This document shows positions 1 to 12,164 of a DNA stretch of 64,000 bases, piece after piece. The stretch is from Saccharina japonica. Lineage: Eukaryota > Sar > Phaeophyceae > Laminariales > Laminariaceae. Numbering within the stretch: position 1 is the stretch's first letter; every line of letters starts with the position of its first letter. Made by a program: the position numbers and the translations under genes. Location: positions 771,588 through 835,587 of the forward strand of contig MEHQ01004134.1 in NCBI GenBank assembly GCA_008828725.1, written 5' to 3'. The notes below the pieces were generated by a model that ran no database searches, was not told the DNA's origin, and worked only from the letters and a program-made list of their open reading frames with translations.

Positions 1-775
1 TTGTTCGATAAATAAAGCACCGCTTGAACTTGGCTTAAATGTTCTTTTATTACAGACAAAACGATCATTATAATGTCGGACATACTGGATTAATTGCAGC
101 AGCAGCAACAGCAAGGACCTTCATGCTCCCCTCGTGTCTCGATGGAGACGCCACGCCTAGCCACAAAAAAGCGACCGCGCTCCTTCTGACCCCACCTCTA
201 CTGGCCAGCGCCCTCCCATACCCGCGATAGTGCCGGGCTCGCACGCGCTGTCGTGCTCACTGGGTACACGCAGGAACCCGAAACCGGAAGAAAAGGGAAA
301 CATGATCTCGCCGACAAAGTAAAAACTGGTACCATAGGAAACAGGAAGCAGCAAGTAACGAAAATAGGAGAAAACAAAGAAAGCCAAGAACCTCCGGAAG
401 GCAAGTAACTCCTGCTTCGGCAATTAGAGGCTGAGAGTGGCTGTGAGGTGCCAAGATATGCCGAGGAAAGCTTCCGAACCAAAGAAGATAAAGCTATGTA
501 TTGATATATCGGATAGTCCGAGGGCGTAGTCTTTGTTTTATACGAAGTTCCTCTTTTTGCGTTTAGTAGAGAGTCTATCCGTATTACATACTATTCTCTT
601 CTTTCTGTTTTGTTCTTCATGCACTATTAAAAATTGTCCGGCGAGCAATTCAACACAGCAAGCACAACACTCACTGGGTGTGTTTGTCACCCTACTCACT
701 GCTTGCTGCGGTCCTCTGGGCCATCTGCAAAAAAGTGCAAGCCTCTAGGTAGACTACTACCATACAGTATACCAG
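1..775. other. unassigned stretch
   Basis: I see no exon with splice sites, no repeat shared with the rest of the window and no RNA gene. Short open frames occur on both strands, but none has a recognisable motif. Confidence 0.5.
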
Positions 776-960
776 GTACAGTGCACTTAATACTAAGAAA
801 CTATTGGCTATAAGAAGAAAGCCACGCTGAGATTTAGAGGAAAATAATAAATCCGGGAGTCGTTATCTTGAAATTATAGTGTCGAAAGCACCCTCTCTCA
901 AATAATAAGAAATCCACAGCCTGGACCACAGATTTCCTGTTTCAGGTGTCTTGTACTATA
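776..960. mobile_element. MITE family A copy (AAGAAA family), diverged
   Basis: This diverged copy belongs to a family best preserved at 41283-41459. It carries the family landmarks in order: a TACAGT start, AAGAAA, an interior GAGTCGTTATCTTGAA block, then AAGAAATCCACAGCCTGGACC and a GTGTCTTGTA end. No transposase frame is present, so it is a non-autonomous DNA element. The superfamily is not established; the TACAGTA ends and TA-like target would suit Tc1/mariner-pogo. Confidence 0.65.
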
Positions 961-1120
961 GTCACATTCATGCTGCGCATGTGCGCGTTGTAGTCCGTAC
1001 ACTCTACTGTACTATACTGTACACACAGGTGCGACCCTACTATAGCCACATTCATGCTGCGCATGTGCGCGTTGTAGTCCGTACACTACTGTACTATACT
1101 GCACACACAGGTGCGACCCC
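956..1120. repeat. tandem duplication, about 84 bp, two copies
   Basis: The segment beginning CTATAGTCACATTCATGCTG at 956 recurs at 1040 with very few changes. Both copies contain GCGCATGTGCGC and end in CACACAGGTGCGACC. It directly abuts the MITE copy ending at 960. Confidence 0.85.
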
Positions 1121-1539
1121 CGCCCGCAGAAGTGGGCGTACACTACTTGTTTGTAGGTACCGAACTGAGAGGTTATCGACACGTACGTGTCCTTGTTGTG
1201 GGGTTTTGCAACTAAACGTACATTTTGCTCGCGTCGTTTACTCTCTACAAAAAAGAACTCACGCCCATGGGCGCTATGCAAGGGCGGGCGGGAGGTCCCG
1301 CGGCCGCCTGTAACAACTAACAACAAACTACTTACTGTGGAATACTCCGTATACCACACACAGGTACCAGGTGCATTTCGTACAATAACATATTTACCAC
1401 CCACCCCCTGATCCAGAAGCCCGGGCTATTTCGTGAGGATCTATCTGCAACCAATCAATTCCTCCACGACAACAAAAAAGTTGGGCCCTCCTGAGCGAAA
1501 AGCGGCGAGAGGTGCACATCACTCAGAGAGTGGTCAGTG

Positions 1540-1655
1540 CTGGGATGCTGTGCTTGGTAAGACTCTAGGTTGACTCGGCCGGCGTGGGTGCTGAGCTTGG
1601 AAAGACTCTAGGTTGACTCGGGATGATATGGCTGGGAAAGACTCCAAGTTGACCG
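1540..1655. repeat. degenerate tandem repeat, about 45-50 bp unit
   Basis: The phrase GGAAAGACTCTAGGTTGACTC recurs about three times with slightly changed spacers. No coding content is seen. Confidence 0.65.
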
Positions 1656-3135
1656 AGCCGCGTAAAACATACCCTTAGCCAACCAAAGTAGCTTACATAG
1701 CTACCTTAGGGAGATCTACTTTATTTAATGCTTCGTCCAGTACTGGAGACTCAGAGAGGTCGATTCGTAGATAAAAAAGGGCAATTTAGATACTACAGAT
1801 TTCAGTTAGATACTCCTAAAACCCTCAAGTCACTCGCTCGTCGGACGTACCATACTACTCTTCTTGTATTAATACTAAAGTAACAATACTATTAATATGT
1901 GTCCTTATCACTTCTTCTTTGTCGTCGGGACATGCTTCAGTTCGACATAAGGGTGATGAAGCTGGATGGGCCGAGTGCTCATATTACTATACGCACGAGT
2001 ACACCGACAGTATTTATCTGTAAGTACCCCGCTGCTTTTGCATCACTCCTACGCGTGCTTTTCCCTATTTGCTTTCTATGTTACGAGGTTTTAATCGTGC
2101 TTGCGGTTATTATGTGGATGTATCAGTTCAACTAGCGGTAAGGCCATACGGCTTTTCGCCCGTGGCGCTACAGCACATGGTAGCTCTCTGCGTCGTTGCC
2201 ACGGCTCCGTACTGTATTAATAGTATTAATAGTATTAATAGTATATACGCACGTATTAATAGTCTACGCCAAGCCAAAAGGTCGTACAGTAGATGGTGAG
2301 CCATGTTGTGAATATACAGCTACCTACTGTTGTCTGGAGTCAACCATCATGGTCTCGCGAGATCCAGAGCGCTTCAGCCCCGCCTTGCTCCATGGGTATA
2401 GAGAAGCCGGGTGGCACAAGACCACAACTACTATGTTACTTGGTACGTACTGGTAGACTAGAAGTCGGAAGAAAATAAGCACTGGCTCCAGCACATTTGC
2501 TAGAACATATATCCAGTAGTGCTCTCTGGCATGCATGCATATAATTACAGTTCTTGCCCAGTCGGTAGAATTGGATCTAATAAAATTATTGGATCGTTAC
2601 TCAAAATTATAAGCCAGCGACAGGGCTGGATTGATGGCTGACCGCAAGCGTTATCCCACCGCTTTGTTATCCCGTGCCTTGCAATTGCCTAAGGGGCTGT
2701 CGCCAATGCTCAGCACGCGACGGCCAGGACTCGGTGCGACGTGAGACGCCGTGTCCCGTTTATTCTGTCTCGCCCTCCCTTCGTACCCATGGGGCAGGGC
2801 GGGGCTGAAGTGCTCTGGATCGCGAGACCATGATTTAAGACAGACAACCTCATTTAATATTACAGATATAGTTTTTTTTAGTTTACTACTATTGTTTTTT
2901 TTTTAATAATTATTTTACGAGTAGGCAGCTTGTATCACTCCTACGCGCGCTTTTCCTACCAGGTATGTGCCTACTTAACACTCTGTCACCTCTCTTTTCC
3001 CGATTCCGCACCACCTCCTGCCGCATTGAGGGCCAAACTCCTCACCCCCGCCTATAAGCGCCAGCTTTCTTCGCAATAAGAATATCGACCCCAAACTCGC
3101 TATCCGATACAATAGTTATTGTATAGGTAAGCGCC
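1656..3135. other. unassigned stretch with a short TATTAATAG microsatellite
   Basis: It is AT-rich. A short (AATAGTATT)n tract lies near 2216-2260 and poly-T runs near 2870-2900. No exon or shared repeat was recognised. Confidence 0.4.
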
Positions 3136-5510
3136 CTAATAGTTCCACCGCAAAGGTGGCAAATTTATGACTCCGTTCGTCGAAGGACACGTATCCCGGA
3201 CGAGCGTGGAATCGACGCTCGCGTGCCTCGGACGTAGAGGCAACTGGTCCATCTTGGCTAGCACTGTCTCCTTGCAGGTGTACCTGCGCTTATGGGCCTG
3301 CAGGGGTGATATCCACAGCAGGATGTCCAGACTCTCCCTGTACTCTCGGGTCGGGGTGTCCCGAAGACCGCTTCTCCTCACGACGATGGCCATCCGCAGA
3401 TTGATGTCCGCCGTGAAGGGTTCTTCGCTCTCAACGTGGTGAAGAATCCCCAAGTCGCTTCAGCATTCGGGAGATCGCGTGGGGAAGCGGCTGGTGTGCT
3501 GGTTCGCATGTGCCTCGGCTCTGGGGCAGATGTGTGCGTGTCGGGTGTCCACTTCGACTGCATTGCAGCAGGGGCACTCCACTGCCACGTGTTCTCCAGT
3601 GCCCATGAAACGCCTTCCAATTCCCACCAATCACGATGCGGGTATGACACGGAGAGAACCTGTTGGCCGCGTCCGAAGGCATGCGGTGGCTCCTGCCCAC
3701 CGTACTCTCCTGCATCGAGCTTAAGCGAAGGCCATGGTTTCTCTCCCTTCCAGCGGGTCGTCCGGTCGCGGCGGGTGTGTCGTCTCCGGCAGCTGGTTCC
3801 ACAAAGCTGTGTGCGCGGCGTGCCGACCCTGTGGTCGATCAGCTAGCCCAACTTATGTCTGGCTTTCTTGGAGTTGGTAATTACGGCTTCTTGCGCTGCT
3901 AGCACGTGGGCCTCTGGGGGCTTTGGGGCCTGGTCCCCTTCAACGCCTAGACCCCATTCAAGTCAAGATTCGGAGACGACGCCTGACATCGCTTCCTTCG
4001 TTACCCTCCCCCGTGTGTGTCTCGAATCTCCACCAAGCTACCTCTGAGTTGAGCGATAGTGCTCGATTCTGGGAGCCCCCTGCTCACCCGGTGTCCTAAC
4101 GGAATAGTGGGGTCGGCTGGAACCCCCGGCATAATCCACACCCTACTGCCAATAGAGGAAGGCAGTCGCCTGGCTTCCGTCCACGGTAGCCCTAACTCTC
4201 GCGTTCCCGTAGAGAGTTGTATTTGGGCTTGCTGGGGAGGCTGCAATGCCAGTCGATTATCCGGGAACTCCTTCTTGAAAGGCGACTGTGTCTTCGTCGC
4301 ACCCGGTCAAAGCCCTTTCGAGGTAATTTTTTCTCTGCCCCAATGGATTTAATGGCGATGTAGGTCACCGCTTGCTTGTCGCGCATGTTAGCGAAGCAGC
4401 ACGCAAGACGGTCCGCGCCTCCACCCTGCACTAATATCCCCATTGCTCTCTCCAGCACGTATTCATTTGTGCCGAATATGACACCAACCACCGCTACCCC
4501 ACCTTCGTCTGCAAGGCCGACATCAACGCTTTCCAGGAAGAGAAATCTCCTCGGCCGTCGGGGCGTGCCCTTTTTACCGGTGGTGCCACGGTATTGGCGG
4601 GGTTGATCACAATAATACCGATGACGTCTTTTCACCGGTGGTGCCACGGTATTGGCGGGGTTGATCACAATAATACCGATGACGTCTAGCTCTCGGCGGA
4701 GAAAGGCGAAGGCTCTAACCGTGTTGGCAGTAGCCCCATAAGGTAGAGAGAGACATCAACCATAGAGGTGAAATCTTCCACTCCTTCTACCTCGAACCTC
4801 TCTCTGAAAGGCTTCAGCCCCGGTCGTAACGCCAGACAAACAATTGCCGGCCCCATGGAGCCCCCCTGTGAGATGTCGCTAGAGCAAGCGATCGTCCCGG
4901 TCTCCCCGGGGTCCATCCGAAAAATCATGCCAGCTGGTGTTGTACCATATCATTCGGCCACTAGCGACATCAGCGCACCGCCCTCGTTTTCACAGTGCCA
5001 AGAGGTGGTTGATCAGCCACAGTGATAACGAGGCGGTTGCACGTTTCGTGCACCGTTCGTGCCCTCAGTCTTACATGCCCCACTCCTCCGGGTACGGCGA
5101 CCCCAAACTGCCTCACCTTGCGGTTGACCCCCTCCAACCACGACCGCCACTGTCGCATGGCCTCTGCGGCGACGAGCTCGCTCCATGGCATGTCCACACT
5201 AACCGGTCGACACGTTTCCCGCACCGACGTGGAGGTCGACCGCAAAAAAAGCTGCCGGAACTCTGGCGAGAGAACATCCGGCTAATCGACCATTCTCCGC
5301 CAAAAGGCTGTCCTCCCCCGACGGAACTCCTCCCTCCCCCCGCCCGATGTCGGTGTTTATGATGGACTGCAGGAGCGCGAACCGCTGGACGTCGTTTCCG
5401 GGACCCCATAGGGCGCTGCGGGAGCTGATGACGTCCAAGAGCACATCGGAGGCGTATTCGTGACCCGGGCGCCACGGGGGAAGGGAGGGTCCATCTTCGA
5501 CGTCGGCGGC
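3136..5510 (-). mobile_element. decayed LINE (reverse transcriptase plus endonuclease-like tail)
   Basis: Pieces of one long minus-strand protein lie in order but in shifting frames. About 4690-4925 gives SQGGSMGPAIVCLALRPGL, the QG...P.LF.LAL..P block of reverse transcriptase palm domains, followed by GVEDFTSMVDVSLYLMG, where the YxDD-type catalytic motif should sit and is altered. About 4400-4560 gives ESVDVGLADEGGVAVVG and TNEYVLERAMG. About 4000-4240 gives LSTGTRELGLPWTEARRL. About 3140-3440 gives EEPFTADINLRMAIVVRRSG, resembling the conserved C-terminal tail that in some non-LTR retrotransposons carries a restriction-like endonuclease. Family recall, not a search, supports the LINE call. 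Several frameshifts, in-frame stops, an imperfect 60-bp duplication near 4570-4685 and loss of the N-terminal part make it a pseudogene. The clade is uncertain. Confidence 0.7.
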
Positions 5511-6835
5511 GCTCGCTAGTACTGCAGACGCTGCCGCCGTGGACGCGGCGGCGTGGTCTTAATACCAGGTATTTATTGTCTACATTATTACTTCATGCTG
5601 TAGGTATACTGCAAGTTTAGCTCAATTCAGCACCTACCGACTTCTATAATGTGATGACGTTCTCCACCTGTTGCCTTTTGTGCTCCAGTCATCTCATTTT
5701 TCTACGCATTGAGCCACTCAGGTCTCCTAGCCCATGTCAGAAGCAACTCATATGTTCCTCAGATATGATCAGGTAGGGGACTGGGGGCCTGGGGTATATA
5801 AGCTGACTGACGCTTGGCGGGGGGTGGGCTCCGAATATCGCTGCTCGGTCGGCTGTTAAACCACTCACGTCGCCTAAACTAGCTAGCAGTGTTATTGATA
5901 CTGTACATGGACGTCCGATGCCGCCGCAATCGACTTTTGGTTCGTATTTGTCCACCTACTAACATAATGTATGTATATCCTGGGCATATCCTGGTACTAC
6001 CGTTTGTTGCAGTACCACATCTTAGGAGCACGCACGCAAAAAAGGTTAGCACAGCTGTCGCTACAGGAACTCGTGCAGCAAAATATTCGTACGTAACTGT
6101 CGTCAACTTGCTGTCGTATTTATTGTATGCCAGACGCTTCAGGCAGCCCGAAAGGAGCCCCTGCCTTTTCGGCCCACCGGCAAAGTTAGAAGCTATGAAT
6201 AGCATTCGCTCGTAATAAGTGTAAAACGGACGGGACCCACATCGGCAAACTTGACTCATTGTGAGACCTCACGACGTCACTTACTTCTGCTACGAGCTGG
6301 GCGGACCAACTGGTCGTTTTTCAAGCAGTAGGCGTATTCACAAACAGTCGGATAATGTAGGACTCAAAATACTTCAGTGTTCTTGAGCCTGCAGGGCACG
6401 CGTGTAGACGTTTCAATATGCTTTAGAATCCCGAGTTTATTAGATCGAGAAATTCCGTGCCGAGAAAATCCCGTCACGCGCGGGAATGTGTCGATACTAA
6501 AAGTTAAAACGAAAGCCTGAAAACTATCTACTGCCGATGCCGTTTATACTCGGCGAAGGCGTTCCTTGAGGCAAGACGAAACGATCAAATATCCTCACCA
6601 TCGCCTTATTATGTGTTCTCTGTCTAAAGATGCGGCGTGCTTACGATAGGTAATATATACAACGTTAAGGTAATACGACGAAGGACACAGAAACCTGATT
6701 CCCCGCCTAAACTGTTCTATTTTTAGTCTGAAAAGTTGGACATGACCCAACAATAAATGGGGATTTATGCGGAGGTTAGTATCATTGGTCCTATCTATAC
6801 AAACTTTGGCGCATTTTTCGGGGATATTTCATGGG
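5511..6835. other. unassigned stretch
   Basis: Apart from one copy of the over-represented TACCAGGTA motif at 5563-5571, I see nothing assignable. Open frames of about 110-125 codons overlap on both strands at 5880-6260 without motifs or splice-site support. Confidence 0.4.
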
Positions 6836-8220
6836 TGCTTCATGGGATACCCACGGAAGTCCCATGGACTTCCCATGGGCTACCCATGGGCTACCCATGG
6901 GCTACCCATGGGCTACCCATGGGCTACCCATGGGCTACCCATGGGCTACCCATGGGCTACCCATGGGCTACTCATAATCTACCCGTGAGCTACCCATGCA
7001 CTACCCATATAACCATGGGCTACTCATGGGATATCACCAAAAACCCCATGGGCTACGCACGGGTTCCCATGGGCTTTCCATAGACTACCCGTGGGTTTCC
7101 CATGGGCTACCTATGGTCTATCACAAAACCTTCATGGACACATGGGTGACCCACGAACTGCCTACGGGTTCCCACGGGCTACCCATGGGTTACCCATGGG
7201 TTACCACACGGGCTTACCACGGGCTAACCCATGGGCTGCCCACGCATTACCAACAGGTTATCCGTGGACTGGCCACGGGCTACCCATAGGATATCACTCA
7301 AACCTTATGGGCTGCACACGGGCTACCCAAGGGCTACCCATAGACTGACCACGAGCTGACCATGGAATATCACTAAAAACTCATAGGCTGCCCACTGGCT
7401 ACCCGTGGGCTACCCACGGGGTATACATATGGGCTACGCATGGTCTTCCCATGGACTTTACACAGGCTATCCATGGGCGATCTGAGCTACCCCTAGAACC
7501 TTTTGGGCTGGCCACGGGCTACCCATGAGATATCACTAACACATCATGAGTTGCCCACGGGCTACCCATGGGATACCACTAAAACCTCAAGGGAAATGCG
7601 TGGTCTTTCCATGGACTCCACATAGACTGCCCATCGGAAACCCATGGGCGATCTGGGCTATACCCCTAGAACCTCATGGGCTGCCCACGGGCTACCCAAG
7701 TGTTACCCATGGGCTGGCGGCGAGCTACCCGTGGGATACCACTAAAACCTCATGAGCTGCCCAAGAGCTACCCGTGGGATACCACTAAAACCTCATGGGC
7801 TGCCCACGAGCTACCCGTGGGCCACCCGCAGGGTATACGTACGAGCTACGCATGGTCTTCCCATGGACTTCACATAGGCTGCTCATGGGCGACCCATGGG
7901 CGACGTAGGCTACCACTAGAACCTCATGGGCTGCCCACGGGCTACCCAAGGGCTACCCATCGGCTGGCCGCGAGCTAACCATGGAGGAACCATACGGGCC
8001 ACCACAAAAAACTCACTGGCTATCCATGGGTTATACCCATGGGCGACCCATCGGCTGCTCATGGGCGACCAATGGTTTTCCATGATTTCCCATGGGCCCA
8101 TGTGCAGTCTATGAGGTTTTACTGGTGGCCCATGAGTGGCTCGTGGGCCGCTCATGGATCGCCCATGGGTAACTCGCGGGGAGCTCATGGATTTTCAGCG
8201 AAAGCCCATGGGTAGCCCAT
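6836..8220. repeat. 11-bp minisatellite built on CCCATGGG
   Basis: The unit CTACCCATGGG is repeated about ten times nearly perfectly from about 6866 to 6970. It then continues in degenerate form (CTACCCACGGG, CTGCCCACGGG and similar) to about 8220, with recurring longer phrases such as GATATCACTAAAACCTCATGGG. The core CCCATGGG is its own reverse complement. Eleven bases shift the frame at each unit, so all three frames stay open and encode the same 11-residue GLPMGYPWATH-type repeat. I read this as non-coding. Confidence 0.9.
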
Positions 8221-8227
8221 TTGCACA

Positions 8228-9395
8228 GGTGCACATTATTTGAATTTGGCATTCCACGAGATTCCGCGGCAAGGTCCACGGGTTACCATCTGTCTCGGGA
8301 CGTGCCACGGTTATGCCCGCGGGGATGTTGCCGTGGGACTTTCCATGGTATCCCACGGCAAGCTCCGCGGTAATGTTCACGGTAAACTCCACGGCAAGAC
8401 CCCCGGCAATATCCACGGAGAACCCCACGGCAGGACCCGCGACAAGAGCCACGACCAGAGCCACGACCAGAGCCACGGCAAGACCCACGGCAAGACCCGC
8501 GGCAAGACCCGCGGCAGGACACTCGACAAGACCCGCGACAAGACCCACGAAGGGACCCGCGGCAGACCCGTGAAAAATCCAACTGCAACGCCCGCGGCAA
8601 GTACCAAGACAAGGACCGCGGCAATGCCCCCGGCGACACCCGCGGCAAGCCCCACGGCAAGACCCCACCTGGCACTCTGTTCCCAGTTGGTATTTTGATC
8701 CCCCTGTGGGCCCATCCCATTTGGCACCCTGCTCCCACCCATATGGTGAAAACATATAATCAGCCCTCCGTAGGAACCACTGGATGCCCGCCTGGCACCT
8801 TGTTCCCATTGGGCCTTGACACGGGTCTTTTCGCGGGCCTTGTCCCATACCTACCGCGGTAAATGCCGCGGGATTCTTGCCGCGGGTGATGTCGCGGTAC
8901 TTGTCGCGGTACTTGTCGCGGGACTTACCGCGGATGTTGACGCGCAACTTGCCACGGTTGTTGGCGCGAAAACCGCCACGGTGCTTGTCGCAGGACGTAC
9001 CGCGGCGTTTTCCGCGGGTGTTGCCGCGGGTGTTGCCACGAAGCTTGCCGCGAGTGTTGCCGCGGGTGTTGCCATGGTGTTTGCCGCGGGCGTTGCCGCG
9101 GTACTTGCCGCGGGTGTTACTGCGGTACATGCCGCGGGATGTTCCGTGGGTATTGCCGTGGGTCTTGCCGGGGCGTGCCGTCGTTACCGCGGGCCGTACC
9201 GTGACATGACTCGAGGGTTGCTGTGGCGCTTGCCGTGGGCCTTTTGCAGTGGCAGTCGTTCCGCGGCATGTCGTGGTGCGTCGCGGCACTGCCCGTGGCG
9301 CAGCATTCCGCGGGATTGCCCACGGCATATGCCGCGGCATGTCACGGCAGTGCCCGCGACATGCCACGGAAAAATTAACGAATGTGCACATTTTA
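8228..9395. mobile_element. foldback-like element with tandem-repeat arms in opposite orientation
   Basis: The left arm (about 8265-8680) is an array of a 12-bp unit CGCGGCAAGACC. The right arm (about 8830-9365) is an array of TTGCCGCGGGTG, whose reverse complement, CACCCGCGGCAA, matches the left unit. The two arms therefore form a long imperfect inverted repeat around a unique spacer (about 8690-8825). Both outer ends carry GTGCACATT. This is the architecture known from Drosophila FB foldback transposons. Twelve is divisible by three, so all frames are open, including 449 codons on the minus strand; the Arg-Gly-Asn and Gly-Leu-Ala repeat peptides look like by-products. No transposase is seen. 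Confidence 0.65.
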
Positions 9396-10071
9396 TTTAT
9401 TAATTCCCCCCACCCCTGCCCACCCCAAAAAATCAGAATGGGGCCTCCGTTGTACTCTGAAGCAGCCCCATACCTGGTACCTGGTATATTCGATGTTTCG
9501 GTTCGAAATCCATACAACAGAGGTGGAAAAATGTTGACAAACACCGCCTGCTTGTCCAGGCCCGACCACCCGTGTTAAACGGGAGATGAGCACCAACGGC
9601 ATTCAATAACCCATTCCAGGTATTTATGCTGTACCACCGACAGTGTAAAAGAACAACTGCAAAAAAGAATCCCACATCTCACAATTCCAGTAGGTTCATC
9701 ACAATGTGGGGGAGCCTGGTGTATGTAATGTTTGTTGTAGCTGAGCTCTAAAAGAGGGCATAACTGGCGCTGTTGTGTGGGGCCCTGCACTACTTATATT
9801 CAGCTCGACAAGGGTAGCTGGGATGGCAGCACCTACTCGAAACCAAACACATTGCACCAACGCTTGGTGTGATCACACCGCTGCGAACAGCAGGTGTCAG
9901 GCTGAGAGGTGTCACAACACAACTTTTAGATCTTTGTGAGCAAAACAAAAACAAAAAAAACGTTGGACCAGGTTTCAATGCAGCTTGTAAGGCGTTCAAT
10001 TTAGGGTCTTTTTGATCGGGAACAACATCAAAGAAGTTGGTGAGGCCTGCGCCTGGCTCCCCACTTACCTG
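9396..10071. other. unassigned stretch
   Basis: It contains TACCTGGTA at 9471 and no recognised gene or shared repeat. Confidence 0.4.
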
Positions 10072-10440
10072 TCACTGCTCTGGCTGGCTGCTGCTTCGAT
10101 TGTGCCAAGCGCTTTTGATCCATCGTTGCATTGACTCACGAGATAGAAGGCAAGTGCAGTGCATCAGCGGGACCCAATAGATACACCTAAGAGTGGAGAG
10201 TATACCAGGTAGAGATCACACCGCGAGCATCTTCTCTGTGGATCCACAAGCTTCGAACGGGGAGCTTGTTGCCATCTTGTTGTTGCATACTCTGGCTGGC
10301 TGCTGCTTCGATAATGCCAGGTGCTTTTGGTCCATCGTTCCGTCGATTCATGATATAGAAGGCAAGCGTAGTGCACCGGCGATAATCGATAGGTAATTCT
10401 AGAGGGTACCAGACAGAAATTATTACACCAGGTGTAGAGT
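10072..10440. repeat. diverged tandem duplication, about 195 bp, two copies
   Basis: CTCTGGCTGGCTGCTGCTTC appears near 10076 and again near 10290. In both copies it is followed in the same order by GCGCTTTTG or GTGCTTTTG, TCCATCGTT, GATATAGAAGGCAAG or a close variant, AGTGCA and a TACCAG box. Divergence is clear, so the duplication is not recent. Confidence 0.75.
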
Positions 10441-11049
10441 TTCTTTTGGGATCTACAGCAGTACGAGCTTCGAGTACTGGTTGTACTGCATGCGAATCTA
10501 CTTCATTACTTCCACTGCTGCTGTATCGTAGACCCTCTGCTGAATTCTACTGCTGTGGTAGTATACTGCTGTGGTAGTACGAGTTAGGCGCACAGCAGCA
10601 GAGAGTACACGATGGTGGACGGCACTCTCGCCCCTTGACGGGCGGCCTTAGCCCTTCGCCTTTAGCATCAAGGGGGTTCTTATCGTACATATATACACAC
10701 ATACCAGATCTATTATGTTTTCAATATATACACTGCAACTTCTTTGAGGCCTTGGCGGTCCAAAAGTTGACGCTCAACGGACGCTTTGTCACAGGGGGCA
10801 CCAGCAGCAGTACGTAGCAGTACGTACGTAGCAGGCAGCAGTTCGGCGGTGCAATGCTTCTCTTACATTGCGCCATCGCTCCAGGCAGCACGCGAGAACG
10901 GGCGGTACATAGCCGTGTCTTGGGACCCTTGATGGCCTTGCTGCCTACTGCAGCATGGTGCGGAGTAGCGACTGCCGGGGCTTCCCGTCTCATGACCCTT
11001 TGCCAATCCTTGATCTCACAAGTTGTCGTCTACTGCAAGGACACCTACA
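10441..11049. other. unassigned stretch
   Basis: It holds short repeated CTGCTGTGGTAGTA-type words. No exon was recognised. Confidence 0.4.
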
Positions 11050-11265
11050 GCACTACAGGACAGCTACTCGTATTTAATATTGTAATAAGAAACGGGAAAG
11101 CTGATCCAGGCTAGGTTTCTTATTTTGAGAGTGGGTACGTTCTACCCTAACTTCAGTATAACGACTCCCGGTTATTTTTTTTTCCCTGTTAACCTCAGCC
11201 TGTCTTTCTTATTGCTCGTTTTCTTATTACTAATATATAGGTGCCCTGTACTCCTGTACATCCGC
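11050..11265. mobile_element. MITE family A copy
   Basis: The order CAGGACAGC, AATAAGAAACGGG, CAGGCTAGGTTTCTTAT, ATAACGACTC, CCTCAGCCTG, TTTCTTATT and TGTAC follows the better-kept copy at 41283-41459. It lies only about 30 bp from a second copy. Non-autonomous; no frame. Confidence 0.65.
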
Positions 11266-11295
11266 ACAGTACTGGTTACAGCAGTAGCTAGTGCA

Positions 11296-11462
11296 GTATG
11301 GTAAGTAAGAAACAGCCCAGGCTGGATTTCTTACTGTAGCGGAGAATGGGTCCGTTCCACACTATGTACCTGGTAATTCAATATACAGTAGTAACGCCCC
11401 CCGGATTTCTTATTTCCTGTAAATCGCAACAGCCTGGCTCGTTTTCTTAGTCTCATATATCG
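11296..11462. mobile_element. MITE family A copy
   Basis: It carries AAGAAACAGCCCAGGCTGG, GATTTCTTACTGTAG, GTAACGCCCCCCGG, CAGCCTGGCTCG and TTTTCTTAG in family order. The interior has a TACCTGGTA-like box near 11386. Confidence 0.6.
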
Positions 11463-11588
11463 TACGTACACATGTATATGTATCAACAGTATAAACTACT
11501 GCTTGTAGACGTCCTCTACTACTGCTGTGAAATGCGAAGAAAACGAACTCTGAAGAAAGGCAGAATTAAATACAACGGTGGTCCCGAT

Positions 11589-11890
11589 TTATATTTTAAA
11601 AATTAAAAAAACAACAGCTGTGATGATGAGCTCGAGGATTTCGTCGAAGCTCATCTTTGCTAGCTGAGTGTAATACTTGGATCGCGCGTACTTACGGATT
11701 TTATATGTCCTCATGTAGGGTGTACACCCCGTATGAGGGGGACACAATCTGAGGCTGTACAATTCAGGAAGTGTGCGTCTATTTGTGAAGGGAGGAAAAA
11801 AATAAAAATATATATTAATTAATTAAACAGTCTGAAATAAACATATCAGGTATACTATAGTGTTCCGGCGAGTTGACGTGATAGAGTGGG
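11589..11890 (-). repeat. promoter plus micro-ORF cassette, copy 1
   Basis: Read on the minus strand, this segment has a short inverted repeat around GTGTACACCC, then GGACATATAAAA (TATA-like), and about 60 bp later an ATG at 11654. The reading frame begins MSFDEILELIITAV, continues with hydrophobic residues and stops at 11589 after 21 codons. The same arrangement recurs at 29747-30045 (minus) and 37395-37603 (plus). The copies agree best from the TATA-like box through MSFDEIL and diverge after the hydrophobic tail. It could be a duplicated 5' gene end, a transposon end or a translated micropeptide; the function is unknown. Confidence 0.6.
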
Positions 11891-12164
11891 TTAGGGTGCG
11901 ACACTACAGTATGAGGCGACTGCAGTGGGGCCCGCTGATTTGGTGTCCAGGCTTAATGTCTCAGGCTCGCAAGTTTTACTATACTTGGCCCACACTATTT
12001 AATAGATACATACGTACTCGTTTTTATCTGAAATTATGGTTTCTCGTTTTTCTCGGGTCAGACTCGACCGTTTTCAGTTTTTAATTGTTTATTATTGTTC
12101 TACAACTCTTTTTGTGCCGTGAGAGCCACCTAGCGGGCGCTGCAGCGTCGACCTGCAGCCTCAA

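Noticed and set aside
6757-8188. Repeated GLPMGYPWATH peptides in several frames
   Set aside because: The 11-bp unit cycles through all three frames with the same peptide; frames are equivalent and degenerate downstream.
8195-9544. 449-codon minus-strand frame rich in Arg-Gly-Asn-Thr and Gly-Leu-Ala repeats
   Set aside because: The 12-bp repeat unit keeps every frame on both strands open. The peptide switches repeat type exactly where the array inverts, so it follows DNA structure and not protein selection.
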